In this document: positions 17,348 to 26,298 of the stretch, one piece after another | Layout of the letters: each line of letters starts with the position of its first letter | Position numbering within the stretch: position 1 is the stretch's first letter | Source: JBELHR01 sp049606855 | Lineage (GTDB): Bacteria; Bacteroidota; Bacteroidia; Flavobacteriales; Flavobacteriaceae | Length of the DNA stretch: 64,000 nt | Assembly (NCBI GenBank): GCA_049606855.1 | Contig: JBMYVY010000002.1 | Span: 1-64,000, forward strand | Direction of reading: 5' to 3' | Position numbers and translations under genes: made by a program | Notes under the pieces: generated by a model | Databases searched by the model: none | Told to the model about the DNA's origin: nothing | What the model saw: only the letters and a program-made list of their open reading frames with translations

Positions 17348-17451
17348 GTTTGTTTTCGTTTGTTTGTTTGTCTAAAAATACAACAATTTTAAAAACGACA
17401 ACGGTTTCGTTATTACAAGCTCAAATCCCTGATTAAACGGGCTTTTGTTTG

Positions 17452-17459
17452 TATATTTG
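17452..17459 (+). promoter_or_regulatory. gpmI: Bacteroidota -7 element (TATATTTG) for gpmI
   Basis: A perfect TAnnTTTG lies 20 nt before the preferred ATG at 17480. Its last base is also the first base of a GTG at 17459, which argues against that GTG as the start. Confidence 0.65.
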
Positions 17460-17479
17460 TGATAGAAAAATTTAAAAAA

Positions 17480-18994
17480 ATGGAGAAAAAGGTAATCTTA
17501 ATGATCCTTGATGGCTGGGGGATAACACAGGACCCAAAAGTTTCAGCAATTTACAATGCAAACACACCATTCATCAATGGGCTATACAATCAGTATCCTC
17601 ACGCGAGTCTCAGAACTGACGGAGAACATGTCGGTCTTCCTGAAGGGCAAATGGGAAATAGTGAGGTAGGACATATCAACCTTGGAGCTGGTCGTATCGT
17701 ATACCAAAACTTAGCTAAGATTAATAAAGCGCTTAGAGAAGATACTCTTAAAGATGAAAAAGCGTTAAAAGAGGCATTTCACTACGCAAAACAAAACAAT
17801 AAAAAACTACATCTACTTGGTTTAGTCTCAGACGGGGGAATCCACGCCCACATAAATCATTTAAAAGGACTTTTAAAGGCAGCTAGTGTCGAAGGTTTGA
17901 AAGATGTATATCTGCATGCCTTTACAGATGGTAGAGACTGTGATCCTAAATCTGGGAAAGGTTTTATTGAAGATATTCAAAATTACATGAGCCAAACCAC
18001 TGGAAAGCTTGCCACAGTTACAGGGCGTTATTTTGCCATGGACCGCGATAAGCGATGGGAAAGAGTTGCTCTTTCTTATAATGCAATGGTCAAAGGAGAA
18101 GGTTTAGAATCTACAGATGCGGCTTCATCAATTCAATTCAGTTATGACGAGGGAGTTACCGATGAATTTATTCAGCCAATTGTCATGCAAGAAAATGGAC
18201 ATCCTGTAGCTACAATAGAAGATGGTGATGCAGTTGTATTTTTCAACTTTAGAACAGATCGAGGTCGACAATTGACAGAAGCACTTTCTCAAAAAGCTTT
18301 TCCTGAAGTTGGAATGACCCCGCTTAATTTGGATTATACTACTTTAACTTGCTACGATGAAAGTTTTAAAAACATTCGTGTAGTCTATGAAGACAATAAT
18401 TTAAAAGACACACTTGGGGAAGTTCTTTCTAAAGCTGGAAAGAAACAAATCAGAATAGCGGAAACCGAAAAATATCCGCACGTTACCTTTTTCTTTTCTG
18501 GAGGGCAAGAAGAGGCTTTTGAGGGAGAATCGCGTATTTTAAGAAACTCACCAAAAGTTGCTACTTATGATTTACAGCCTGAAATGAGTGCCTATGAATT
18601 AAAAGACGCCTTGGTTTCTGAACTGGAAACCGGAGAACCAGATTTCGTTTGTTTAAATTTTGCAAACGGTGATATGGTTGGCCATACCGGAGTTATGGAA
18701 GCAGCAATTAAAGCTTGTGAAGCAGTTGATAATTGTGCGAAAGCGGTGATTGAATCAGCTTTAGAAAATGGTTATTCTACTTTAGTTATTGCGGACCACG
18801 GTAACGCTGAGATAATGATTAACCCCGACGGTTCTCCACATACTTCACACACGACATCGCCGGTACCTTTTATCTTAGTAGATAAAGATATCAAAGAAAT
18901 AAAAGATGGCGTTTTAGGAGATATAGCACCAACAATATTGAAATTAATGGGAATTGAGCAACCAGAAGCAATGACAAGAGCTTCACTGGTTTGA
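17480..18994 (+). CDS. gpmI: 2,3-bisphosphoglycerate-independent phosphoglycerate mutase
   Basis: It interconverts 3- and 2-phosphoglycerate in glycolysis and gluconeogenesis, using two Mn2+ ions. Starting at the ATG (MEKKVILMILDGWG) the protein has 504 residues, normal for the family. The catalytic Ser lies in QMGNSEVGHINLGAGR; later metal ligands are in DRD, ADHGNAE and HTSHTTSPVPF. An upstream in-frame GTG (17459) falls inside the promoter element and would be at the very 5' end of the transcript, so the ATG is preferred. A terminator follows. Confidence 0.97.
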   Translation: MEKKVILMILDGWGITQDPKVSAIYNANTPFINGLYNQYPHASLRTDGEHVGLPEGQMGNSEVGHINLGAGRIVYQNLAKINKALREDTLKDEKALKEAFHYAKQNNKKLHLLGLVSDGGIHAHINHLKGLLKAASVEGLKDVYLHAFTDGRDCDPKSGKGFIEDIQNYMSQTTGKLATVTGRYFAMDRDKRWERVALSYNAMVKGEGLESTDAASSIQFSYDEGVTDEFIQPIVMQENGHPVATIEDGDAVVFFNFRTDRGRQLTEALSQKAFPEVGMTPLNLDYTTLTCYDESFKNIRVVYEDNNLKDTLGEVLSKAGKKQIRIAETEKYPHVTFFFSGGQEEAFEGESRILRNSPKVATYDLQPEMSAYELKDALVSELETGEPDFVCLNFANGDMVGHTGVMEAAIKACEAVDNCAKAVIESALENGYSTLVIADHGNAEIMINPDGSPHTSHTTSPVPFILVDKDIKEIKDGVLGDIAPTILKLMGIEQPEAMTRASLV

Positions 18995-19011
18995 TGAAAG
19001 AAAGAGAGAAG

Positions 19012-19047
19012 AAAAAGCGCAATACCGTCGGTGTTGCGCTTTTTTTT
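19012..19047 (+). terminator. Rho-independent terminator of gpmI
   Basis: AAAAAGCGCAA and TTGCGCTTTTT pair around a partly paired TACCGTCGGTG centre, followed by a T run. Confidence 0.85.
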
Positions 19048-19063
19048 GTGTCTGTATTTAACG

Positions 19064-19071
19064 TATATTTG
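19064..19071 (+). promoter_or_regulatory. map: Bacteroidota -7 element (TATATTTG) for map
   Basis: TATATTTG matches TAnnTTTG and lies 19 nt before the map ATG. Confidence 0.6.
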
Positions 19072-19090
19072 CCCTTAAATTTTTACATCT

Positions 19091-19897
19091 ATGATCCACG
19101 TAAAAACCTTAGAAGAAATTGAATTAATGAGGGAATCAGCATTAATTGTTTCAAAAACTTTAGGAGTATTAGCTTCCGAGGTCAAGCCGGGTGTTTCCAC
19201 CTTAAAACTTGACAAAATTGCAGAAGAACATATACGTGATTTAGGTGCTGAGCCTGGTTTTTTAGGCTTATATGATTTTCCAAACACGCTTTGTATGAGT
19301 CCCAACGCTCAAGTAGTACACGGAATTCCAAACGACAAACCAATGGAAAACGGAGATATCATTTCTATTGATTGTGGTGCCTTAAAAAATGGGTTTTATG
19401 GAGATCATGCCTATACATTCGAAGTAGGTGAAGTCAATAAGGAAACAAAAAAACTGCTTGAAATCACTAAAGAAAGTCTATATGTTGGGATTCGTGAATT
19501 TAGAGCAGGAAATAGAGTTGGTGATGTTGGAGCCGCCATTCAAACCTTTACAGAACGACAAGGTTACGGAGTAGTCCGTGAGTTGGTCGGGCACGGCCTA
19601 GGCAGAAAAATGCATGAGGATCCTGAAATGCCAAATTACGGACGACGTGGAAGAGGAAAAAAATTCATTAATGGGATGGTCGTAGCCATTGAGCCAATGA
19701 TTAATTTGGGAACAGAAAAAATCATCCAACTCAGAGATGGCTGGACAATATTGACAAAAGACGGTAAACCTTCAGCTCATTTTGAGCATGATGTCGCCTT
19801 GATCGATGGTAAACCTGAACTTCTTTCAACATTTAAATACGTTTATGAGGCTTTGGGTATAGAATCAAATGAAGAAGATGAATTTAGACGTGCTTGA
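19091..19897 (+). CDS. map: Type I methionine aminopeptidase
   Basis: It removes the initiator Met from nascent proteins and needs two metal ions. The 268-residue protein is the standard short type I form. The substrate His is in VVHGIPND, and the metal ligands are in SIDCGALKNGFYGDHAYTF (two Asp), GHGLGRKMHEDP (His), VVAIEPM (Glu) and AHFEHDVAL (Glu). The stop TGA overlaps the ATG of the methyltransferase gene, indicating a two-gene operon. Confidence 0.97.
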   Translation: MIHVKTLEEIELMRESALIVSKTLGVLASEVKPGVSTLKLDKIAEEHIRDLGAEPGFLGLYDFPNTLCMSPNAQVVHGIPNDKPMENGDIISIDCGALKNGFYGDHAYTFEVGEVNKETKKLLEITKESLYVGIREFRAGNRVGDVGAAIQTFTERQGYGVVRELVGHGLGRKMHEDPEMPNYGRRGRGKKFINGMVVAIEPMINLGTEKIIQLRDGWTILTKDGKPSAHFEHDVALIDGKPELLSTFKYVYEALGIESNEEDEFRRA

Positions 19898-20670
19898 TGG
19901 GGCTTTTTTCAAGAATTTTAAATAATGTCCCACGCCCTCTTTTAATTCAATTAAGTTATTGGGTTCAACCCGTTAGTGATCTCTATTTTAGAGGTACGAA
20001 ATATACAGACCCTATTAATGAAAAGAGTTACCGGAAGTTCTTGCCTTATGGTTATGAAAACTTAAGGCCCAATGCACTTGCACCAGGAACACTTTCTTTA
20101 GAGCGGCACAGATTATTATGGCTATACTTGAGGAATTCCAATTTTTTTAATCAAGAATCCAAAGTATTGCATATTGCCCCTGAGCAATGCTTTATCAAAC
20201 GTTTTAAAAAACTAAAAAACCTAGATTACACCACCACGGATTTATATTCTCCAATTGTAGATATCAAAGCTGATATATGTGACCTCCCTTTTGAAGATAA
20301 TTCATTCGATTGGGTTTTGTGTAATCACGTTTTGGAACATATTCAAGATGATCGCCAAGCTATGAGAGAAATTTTAAGGATTCTCAAACCTGGTGGATCG
20401 GCAATTCTTCAAATTCCAATGGACTATGATTTAGACAAAACCTATGAAGATGACCGAATCATCAGTCGTGAAGAAAGGGCTAAACATTTTGGACAATACG
20501 ACCACGTCAGGTTGTACGGTTGGGATTATTTTGACCGCCTAGCATCAATTGGATTTGAAGTCTATAAGGAACAGCCTCAAACCAAGTTATCGGAAAAACA
20601 AATTGAGCAATACGCTTTAGCTGAAAACGAAGTAATTCCTGTAGTAAAAAAGCCTCATTCCCAATTTTGA
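19897..20670 (+). CDS. Class I SAM-dependent methyltransferase
   Basis: The 257-residue soluble protein has a methyltransferase-11-type core. Motif I is unusual (VLHIAPEQCFIK, about 90-101) in place of the common Gly-rich loop. TTTDLYSP and IVDIKADICDLPFEDNSFDWVLCNHVLEHIQDD follow, then ILKPGGSAILQIP. The acceptor is unknown. The start is the ATG at 19897, overlapping the map stop (TGATG); an in-frame TTG one codon upstream is less likely. Its 3' end overlaps the convergent apbE gene by 16 nt. Confidence 0.88.
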   Translation: MGLFSRILNNVPRPLLIQLSYWVQPVSDLYFRGTKYTDPINEKSYRKFLPYGYENLRPNALAPGTLSLERHRLLWLYLRNSNFFNQESKVLHIAPEQCFIKRFKKLKNLDYTTTDLYSPIVDIKADICDLPFEDNSFDWVLCNHVLEHIQDDRQAMREILRILKPGGSAILQIPMDYDLDKTYEDDRIISREERAKHFGQYDHVRLYGWDYFDRLASIGFEVYKEQPQTKLSEKQIEQYALAENEVIPVVKKPHSQF

Positions 20671-21638
20671 TAGACTTGGGAGTCCCCATTTTCATCCAGG
20701 TAAATTAAAACAACTTTAAGCTCGGGATGTTTTGATAAAAAAGTTTTGGTTTGCTCAAAGCCAAAAGCCATAAAAAGCGTAGCATAAGCATCCATATCTG
20801 CACAATCTCCTTGAGAAATTACTGAGGCGCTTAGTAAATCCGATTGCTTTGCTTCTCCGGTTAAAGCATCAATAGTATGCACATATTTTTCTCCCGTTTC
20901 TTTATCAACTTTAAACTTTCTGTAATTTCCAGAGGTAGCAATACTCTCATTGTTTAATTCGATAATTTCCTGAACTGACCTGCTCATATCGAAATTAGGT
21001 TGTTCGATGGCAATTGTCCATAGCCTACCTTTGTCATTTAAGCCACGCACTCTGATTTCTCCACCAATTTCGACCATATAATTCGATATTCCTTCTGTCT
21101 CTAAAAATCGACCAATTAAATCTACACCGTATCCCTTTGCTATAGAATTAAAATCAAAATAAATTTCTGGATACTCTTTGACCACCAGACCATTTACAAT
21201 ACTGACCTTATCGAAGCCAACATATAACATCTTTTTGTCAATCAATTCTTTAGGAGGCTTATTTAGAGCCTGTTCTGGACCAAAGCCATAGGCATTAACC
21301 ACCAAACCTATGGTTGGATCAAACATGCCCTCAGATTCCTTGTATATACGTTGTGACTTACTAAAAACCTCAATAAAATATTCATCAACTATTACATCCG
21401 GTTCTCCGCGATTTATTCTAGAAATATCAGAAGCTTGTATATAAGTAGATAAGGATTTATTGGTCAGTGCAAAAATCGAATCAAATGCCCCTGAGTAATT
21501 AGTATCAGAGTCATAGCTTATATGGTAGGTTGTGCCGAAAACACTTCCAGAGAGTTTAGTGTAATTCGAACTGCTTTCTCCATCTTGACAAGAGACAAAT
21601 AAAAAGGTAAAAATTAACGTAAATAAAACGTAACGCAT
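20655..21638 (-). CDS. apbE: FAD:protein FMN transferase ApbE, lipoprotein
   Basis: ApbE uses FAD to attach FMN covalently to Thr of proteins such as NqrB and NqrC. The 327-residue protein has a lipoprotein signal (VSC, Cys17) placing it in the periplasm. Family motifs are present: GTTYHISY near the start, DPTIGLVVNAYGFGP, DFNSIAKGYGVD (FAD binding), and the late metal-site region DCADMDAYATLFMAFG. The nqr operon at 23700-29492 encodes two proteins with the target motif, so they are its likely substrates. The gene is separated from that operon by three others, and its 3' end overlaps the methyltransferase gene by 16 nt. Confidence 0.95.
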   Translation of the reverse strand: MRYVLFTLIFTFLFVSCQDGESSSNYTKLSGSVFGTTYHISYDSDTNYSGAFDSIFALTNKSLSTYIQASDISRINRGEPDVIVDEYFIEVFSKSQRIYKESEGMFDPTIGLVVNAYGFGPEQALNKPPKELIDKKMLYVGFDKVSIVNGLVVKEYPEIYFDFNSIAKGYGVDLIGRFLETEGISNYMVEIGGEIRVRGLNDKGRLWTIAIEQPNFDMSRSVQEIIELNNESIATSGNYRKFKVDKETGEKYVHTIDALTGEAKQSDLLSASVISQGDCADMDAYATLFMAFGFEQTKTFLSKHPELKVVLIYLDENGDSQVYQNWE

Positions 21639-21725
21639 AGGTACTAAAAATCAAGCATTTGACTAAATATTTACAAATATAATGGCTTTAAATAAAACTT
21701 CATTTTTTTTTGAAGTCCTTTTTAC

Positions 21726-21733
21726 TAAATTTG
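21726..21733 (+). promoter_or_regulatory. Bacteroidota -7 element (TAAATTTG) for the OmpA-like lipoprotein
   Basis: TAAATTTG lies 23 nt before the ATG at 21757. An in-frame ATG at 21682 lies upstream of this promoter, which supports the shorter start. Confidence 0.6.
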
Positions 21734-21756
21734 TGACAAATAAAATAAATCTTATC

Positions 21757-22590
21757 ATGAAAAAATTATTTATTGTTGCTATCGCAACATCTTTTGCTTT
21801 GACATCTTGTGTCTCTAAGAAGAAATTCACCGACTTAGAAACTACGAACAAAGCGCTTCAACAAGAAGTTGTTGACACCAAAGCTGCCCTACAAGAATGT
21901 GGAGTAAATGTTGAAAAGAGAGATCTTAAAATTGCGTCTTTACAAGAAGAATTAGAGTTCAAAGTAGAGAACTACGAAAAGGCTGCTAAGCAAGCTCAAG
22001 ATCTAAGTTTACTTACTTCTCAAAACATGCAAAAAACTCTAGAAGAAATGGGTAAAGCTAATGATCGTTGGACAGACGTGAACGATGCTTTGGCTCGTAA
22101 AGATTCATTGAACATGGCTTTGGTACTAAACTTAAAAGGAGCTTTAGCTGACGTAAACGACAAAGACATTGAAATCAGTGTTGAGAAAGGAGTGGTATTC
22201 GTATCAATTTCTGATAAGTTGTTATTTAACTCTGGATCATATGCAGTTTCTCAAAGTGCAATTGAAGTATTAGGAAAAGTTGCTACTGTAGTAAATGACA
22301 AGCCTAACTTTGAAATTTTGGTAGAAGGGCATACAGATAACAAAACAGTTAAAGATGGTGCTGCTATCAAAGACAACTGGGAATTATCTGTTCAACGTGC
22401 TGCTTCAATCGTAAGAGTTTTAACTGACAAATATGAAGTTGCACCAGAGCGTATTACTGCTGCAGGTCGTTCTTCTTATGAGCCAGTTGCTGATAACGAT
22501 ACTGAAGACGGTAGAGCTAAAAACAGAAGAACTAAAATTATCTTATTGCCACAATTGGATGAGTTCTACGAGCTTTTAGAAACCAAATAA
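21757..22590 (+). CDS. OmpA family lipoprotein
   Basis: From the ATG at 21757 the protein has 277 residues and a lipoprotein signal with Cys18 (ALTSCVS). A coiled coil spans about 23-105. The C-terminal OmpA/MotB peptidoglycan-binding domain (about 150-265) has LLFNSGSY, the GHTDN motif (191-195), NWELSVQRA (207-215) and NRRTKI (256-261). It likely anchors the outer membrane to peptidoglycan. The upstream ATG at 21682 would add 25 residues in front of the signal peptide and precedes the promoter element, so it is rejected. Codons look optimised, suggesting high expression. A terminator follows. Confidence 0.94.
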   Translation: MKKLFIVAIATSFALTSCVSKKKFTDLETTNKALQQEVVDTKAALQECGVNVEKRDLKIASLQEELEFKVENYEKAAKQAQDLSLLTSQNMQKTLEEMGKANDRWTDVNDALARKDSLNMALVLNLKGALADVNDKDIEISVEKGVVFVSISDKLLFNSGSYAVSQSAIEVLGKVATVVNDKPNFEILVEGHTDNKTVKDGAAIKDNWELSVQRAASIVRVLTDKYEVAPERITAAGRSSYEPVADNDTEDGRAKNRRTKIILLPQLDEFYELLETK

Positions 22591-22621
22591 TAGTATACCC
22601 CTTATTTCAACCTAACGAAAT

Positions 22622-22650
22622 AAACCCATCCACATCGGATGGGTTTTTTT
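22622..22650 (+). terminator. Rho-independent terminator after the OmpA-like gene
   Basis: AACCCATCC/GGATGGGTT form a 9-bp stem around a 5-nt loop and are followed by a T run. Confidence 0.9.
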
Positions 22651-22651
22651 A

Positions 22652-23074
22652 TTATTCAATTGCAATCCCTTTTTCCTTAATAAATTTCAATAAAAAAGTT
22701 AACGACTTTTTATCCACGAGTCCGGCTGATATATAGATGTCTTTATGGTCCGTTTTTAAAATAAAATCTTTGGAGTACTTTTTACATAGCCTGATTTCTG
22801 ACCAATCGGTTTTACGCTGAAACAGATCCAATTTTTTGAAAAAATTATTATTGACTAACATGAATCCAAATACTTTCATGTAGATATAACTCAGCATATA
22901 GAAAATCCCAAAATGAATCGGCCAATTTTTCAAGTCAAATAAGTCTCCACTAAAATTATAAAGTCCCCAAGAAAAAAAAACAGCCCCCATAATTAATGGA
23001 ACACTCAGTGCACTACTCGAATACATGATCCGAATAGAATAATCGTGCTGTTCTTTACTTAAAGTTGACTGCAT
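22652..23074 (-). CDS. Small membrane protein, unknown function
   Basis: I do not recognise a family. The 140-residue protein has two transmembrane segments (about 20-42 and 52-75) and a cytoplasmic C-terminal half with strand-rich character (DWSEIRLCKKYSKDFILKT, DIYISAGLVDKKSLTFLLKFI). The pattern resembles membrane-tethered PH-like domains, but this is only a resemblance. It ends at the edge of the OmpA terminator and lies 21 nt downstream of the alkyltransferase gene, so the two may be cotranscribed. Confidence 0.7.
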   Translation of the reverse strand: MQSTLSKEQHDYSIRIMYSSSALSVPLIMGAVFFSWGLYNFSGDLFDLKNWPIHFGIFYMLSYIYMKVFGFMLVNNNFFKKLDLFQRKTDWSEIRLCKKYSKDFILKTDHKDIYISAGLVDKKSLTFLLKFIKEKGIAIE

Positions 23075-23095
23075 GTTATGAATTTACGAAAAATA

Positions 23096-23632
23096 TTAAA
23101 AATCTAACTGAGTTTGACCAAAGGCTCCCTCTAAGGACAAAAGTCGACGTTTAGCGGCAAGTCCTCCTGCATAACCAACCAAGGAACCATCTGAACCAAT
23201 AATACGATGACAGGGAACAATTATACTAATGGCATTTGCACCGTTAGCCGAAGCTACAGCACGAATTGCCTTTGGGTTACCTAAATCATTACTTAACTCG
23301 AGATAAGAACGGGTCTTACCATAAGGTATTTCTTGTAATCGAGACCAAACCTCTTGTTGAAATGCTGTACCTATCAAATTCAATGGAAGATCAAACTCAT
23401 ATAACTTTCCTAAGAAATAAGCCTCTAATTGCTTTTTAACTTCATTAAACAACTTATGTTCCTTTTGCTTAGGGGCAAATTCCGCTTCTAGGGCGGTCCT
23501 CAACCGGTTATCAATCTGATTTCTCATACGACGATATTCCCAATCGCAAAGAATTAATTCACTTTGATATACTCCTATTAATAAACTTCCGACCGGACTA
23601 GCATAAGAACTTAGCTCAATTTGATTTTTCAT
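23096..23632 (-). CDS. ogt: Methylated-DNA--protein-cysteine methyltransferase
   Basis: It repairs O6-alkylguanine by suicide transfer of the alkyl group to its own cysteine. The 178-residue protein has the acceptor motif PCHRII with Cys141, the helix-turn-helix FQQEVWSRLQEIPYGKTRSY with the Arg finger region, and the GYAGGLAAKRRLLSLEG tail. It carries no AraC-type domain, so it is an Ogt-like enzyme and not Ada. It is separated from nqrF by a terminator. Confidence 0.95.
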   Translation of the reverse strand: MKNQIELSSYASPVGSLLIGVYQSELILCDWEYRRMRNQIDNRLRTALEAEFAPKQKEHKLFNEVKKQLEAYFLGKLYEFDLPLNLIGTAFQQEVWSRLQEIPYGKTRSYLELSNDLGNPKAIRAVASANGANAISIIVPCHRIIGSDGSLVGYAGGLAAKRRLLSLEGAFGQTQLDF

Positions 23633-23642
23633 GCTTGAATAT

Positions 23643-23676
23643 AAAAAAACCCAAGGTAAAATTACCTTGGGTTTTT
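23643..23676 (-). terminator. Terminator of the nqr operon
   Basis: CCCAAGGTAA/TTACCTTGGG form a near-perfect stem downstream of nqrF. On the minus strand it is followed by seven T, just before the ogt start. Confidence 0.85.
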
Positions 23677-23699
23677 GTTATCTTTTTATGATTTATGGA

Positions 23700-24989
23700 T
23701 TATCCTCCAAAATCATCAAATCTTACATTTTCTGGTGGAACTCCGAAGTCATCACACATCTTAACAACTGCTTGGTTCATAAGTGGTGGTCCACAGAAAT
23801 AGAATTCTACGTCCTCAGGAACTTCATGAGTAGATAAATAGTTGTCAATTAATGCTTGATGCACAAATCCAACAAAACCATCTCCTTCAGCATCCATATC
23901 TTTTTTCTCAACCCAATTATCTTCAGGTAAAGGCTCAGAAAGTACAAGATGCATTTTGAAGTTCGGGAACTGCTTCTCTAATTCTTCAAAATAATGCAAA
24001 TAGAACAATTCACGACGTGAACGACCTCCATACCAGTAAGAAACCTTACGACCTGTTTTAATCGTATGGAACAATTGATACAAATGTGAACGCATCGGCG
24101 CCATACCAGCACCTCCACCGATGTAAATCATTTCGGCGTCAGAATCTTCATTAATAAAGAACTCACCATAAGGTCCTGAAATGGTTACTTCATCACCTTC
24201 TTTTAGACCAAAAATATATGAAGAGGCTATTCCTGGGTTAACATCAGCCCATGTCCCTTTGCTACGATCAAATGGTGGCGTAGCAATACGTACATTCAAC
24301 ATAATACGTCTTCCTTCCGCTGGATAAGAAGCCATAGAATATGCACGCTCTACAGTCTCGTTATTTTTCATCACTAAAGGCCATAGACCAAACTTATCCC
24401 ATTCCTCTTGGAATTTATTTGGCTCACCTGGGTGATCTTGAGGGTGAGCAGTGATGTCCATATCTTTAAATGGAACCTCTGTTTTAGGAATTTCAATCTG
24501 GATATAACCTCCAGCTTTATAATTCATGTCTTCAGGAATCTCCACAACAAACTCCTTAATAAAAGAAGCTACATTATAGTTAGAAACTACCTTTGCTTTC
24601 CATTTCTTGATTCCAAAAATCTCTTCAGGAATAGAAATATCCATGTTATCTTTAACTTTTACCTGACAACCTAATCGCACACCTTCGGCCAATTCCTTAC
24701 GTGTAAAATGTGGTGTCTCTGTTGGCAAAGCTTCTCCTCCACCTGAATATACGTGACATTCACACTGGATACAAGTTCCTCCACCTCCACAAGCTGAAGG
24801 CAAGAATATTTTTTCGTTACCAAGAGTGGACAATAAAGACCCTCCTGTATTAACTTCTATTGTTTTTTCTCCATTAATCGTAATCTTTACTTTTCCGGAA
24901 GGAAGTAACTTGGCTTTGGCCCCTAATAACATAGATACCAAAAGAACAATTACGATAAGGAATACTACTATACTTACTACAATTACCAT
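23700..24989 (-). CDS. nqrF: Na+-translocating NADH:quinone reductase subunit F
   Basis: NqrF is the NADH-oxidising entry subunit, membrane-anchored by one helix (about 2-22). A 2Fe-2S ferredoxin domain has ligands Cys67, Cys73, Cys76 and Cys108. The FAD-binding domain carries RAYSMASYP, and the NADH-binding domain has YIGGGAGMAPMRSH and FYFCGPPLMNQAV near the end. At 429 residues it is somewhat longer than the Vibrio subunit. It is the last gene of nqrABCDEF and is followed by the operon terminator. Confidence 0.97.
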   Translation of the reverse strand: MVIVVSIVVFLIVIVLLVSMLLGAKAKLLPSGKVKITINGEKTIEVNTGGSLLSTLGNEKIFLPSACGGGGTCIQCECHVYSGGGEALPTETPHFTRKELAEGVRLGCQVKVKDNMDISIPEEIFGIKKWKAKVVSNYNVASFIKEFVVEIPEDMNYKAGGYIQIEIPKTEVPFKDMDITAHPQDHPGEPNKFQEEWDKFGLWPLVMKNNETVERAYSMASYPAEGRRIMLNVRIATPPFDRSKGTWADVNPGIASSYIFGLKEGDEVTISGPYGEFFINEDSDAEMIYIGGGAGMAPMRSHLYQLFHTIKTGRKVSYWYGGRSRRELFYLHYFEELEKQFPNFKMHLVLSEPLPEDNWVEKKDMDAEGDGFVGFVHQALIDNYLSTHEVPEDVEFYFCGPPLMNQAVVKMCDDFGVPPENVRFDDFGG

Positions 24990-25003
24990 GTGTTCAATCT
25001 CTT

Positions 25004-25618
25004 TTATAGTTTAATACCTGAGAAACTCATAAAACCAATAGCCATAAGACCAGTGATAATAAAAGTAATTCCCAAACCTTTTAAAGGTGCAGGTACATTC
25101 GAATAAGCAATCTTTTCGCGAATAGCTGCAATGGCCAAAATAGCCAAGAACCACCCAATACCAGATCCTAATCCATATACTGCCGCTTCACCAACGTTGG
25201 CAAAATCCTTTAACTGCATAAATAAAGATCCTCCAAGAATCGCACAGTTTACTGCGATTAATGGAAGGAAAATTCCAAGTGCACCATATAGTGCTGGAGC
25301 GAAACGCTCAACAATCATCTCTACAAGCTGCACCATAGATGCAATTACAGCAATAAACATGATGAAACTTAAAAACGATAAATCTACCGATGCATACTCT
25401 TCACCTAACCAAGAAAGTGCTCCTGGGCGAAGAATATATTGGTCAAGCCAATAGTTTACAGGAACTGTTACAAATAATACAAAGATTACTGCTGCTCCCA
25501 AACCTACAGCTGTTTTTACTGTTTTTGATACCGCTAAGTAAGAACACATTCCAAGGAAATATGCAAATACCATATTATCAATAAAAATACTTTTTATGAA
25601 AATGTTAATATAATCCAT
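25004..25618 (-). CDS. nqrE: Na+-translocating NADH:quinone reductase subunit E
   Basis: This 204-residue polytopic subunit belongs to the RnfA/NqrE family, with about six helices. It carries the conserved half-membrane Cys motifs MCSYLAVS (near residue 25) and NCAILGGSLF (near 121) that bind an iron centre with NqrD. It belongs to the nqr operon, 14 nt before nqrF. Confidence 0.97.
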   Translation of the reverse strand: MDYINIFIKSIFIDNMVFAYFLGMCSYLAVSKTVKTAVGLGAAVIFVLFVTVPVNYWLDQYILRPGALSWLGEEYASVDLSFLSFIMFIAVIASMVQLVEMIVERFAPALYGALGIFLPLIAVNCAILGGSLFMQLKDFANVGEAAVYGLGSGIGWFLAILAIAAIREKIAYSNVPAPLKGLGITFIITGLMAIGFMSFSGIKL

Positions 25619-25625
25619 GGTCTGT

Positions 25626-26297
25626 TTATTTCTCGATTAACTTTCTGTTTTTTGAACGTTGGATCCAAATAATGATACCCACAGTTATTAAAGCCATTGG
25701 AGACAATAACATAAATCCATTGTTCTCATAACCTAAGGCATATAACCCTGTCGAATCTGCAAGTGTTCTTGCTTTGTGACCCAATACTTCGAAACCAAAT
25801 AATTTTCCTGACCCCAATAGCTCTCTAAAAAAGGCTACTAGAATAAGGATTGCTGCATAACCTGTAGCATTTCCAATACCGTCTAAAAAGGCCTTCCAAG
25901 GTCCATTTCCAAGCGCAAAGGCTTCCAAACGCCCCATAACGATACAGTTAGTAATAATCAATCCTACAAATACAGAAAGCTCTTTACTCACATCATAAGC
26001 GTAGGCCTTCAATACCTGGTCTACCAAAATAACCAAAGAGGCTACAATCAATAATTGCACGATAATACGGATACGGTTCGGAATCAAATTTCTTATTAAA
26101 GAAACGATAACATTACTCGCAACCAATACAAAGACTACTGCTAAAGACATTACCACAGCAGGCTTCAATTGAACTGTAATTGCTAAGGCTGAACAAATAC
26201 CTAGTACTTGAACTGAAATCGGGTTGTTGTCGTTTAAAGGGTCCGACAACAGCTTCCTATTATTTGCCGAAAAAAGTGCTTCTCTCTCCTCTGCCAT
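25626..26297 (-). CDS. nqrD: Na+-translocating NADH:quinone reductase subunit D
   Basis: This 223-residue membrane subunit is homologous to NqrE/RnfE. It shows NPISVQVLGICSALAIT with a Cys and TNCIVMGRLEAFALGNGPW with the second conserved Cys. About six helices are predicted, and the N-terminal cytoplasmic segment is charged. It lies 7 nt upstream of nqrE and 1 nt downstream of nqrC. Confidence 0.97.
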   Translation of the reverse strand: MAEEREALFSANNRKLLSDPLNDNNPISVQVLGICSALAITVQLKPAVVMSLAVVFVLVASNVIVSLIRNLIPNRIRIIVQLLIVASLVILVDQVLKAYAYDVSKELSVFVGLIITNCIVMGRLEAFALGNGPWKAFLDGIGNATGYAAILILVAFFRELLGSGKLFGFEVLGHKARTLADSTGLYALGYENNGFMLLSPMALITVGIIIWIQRSKNRKLIEK

Positions 26298-26298
26298 C

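Noticed and set aside
21682..21756. Upstream ATG for the OmpA-like lipoprotein
   Set aside because: It precedes the -7 element and would put 25 residues before the lipoprotein signal peptide.
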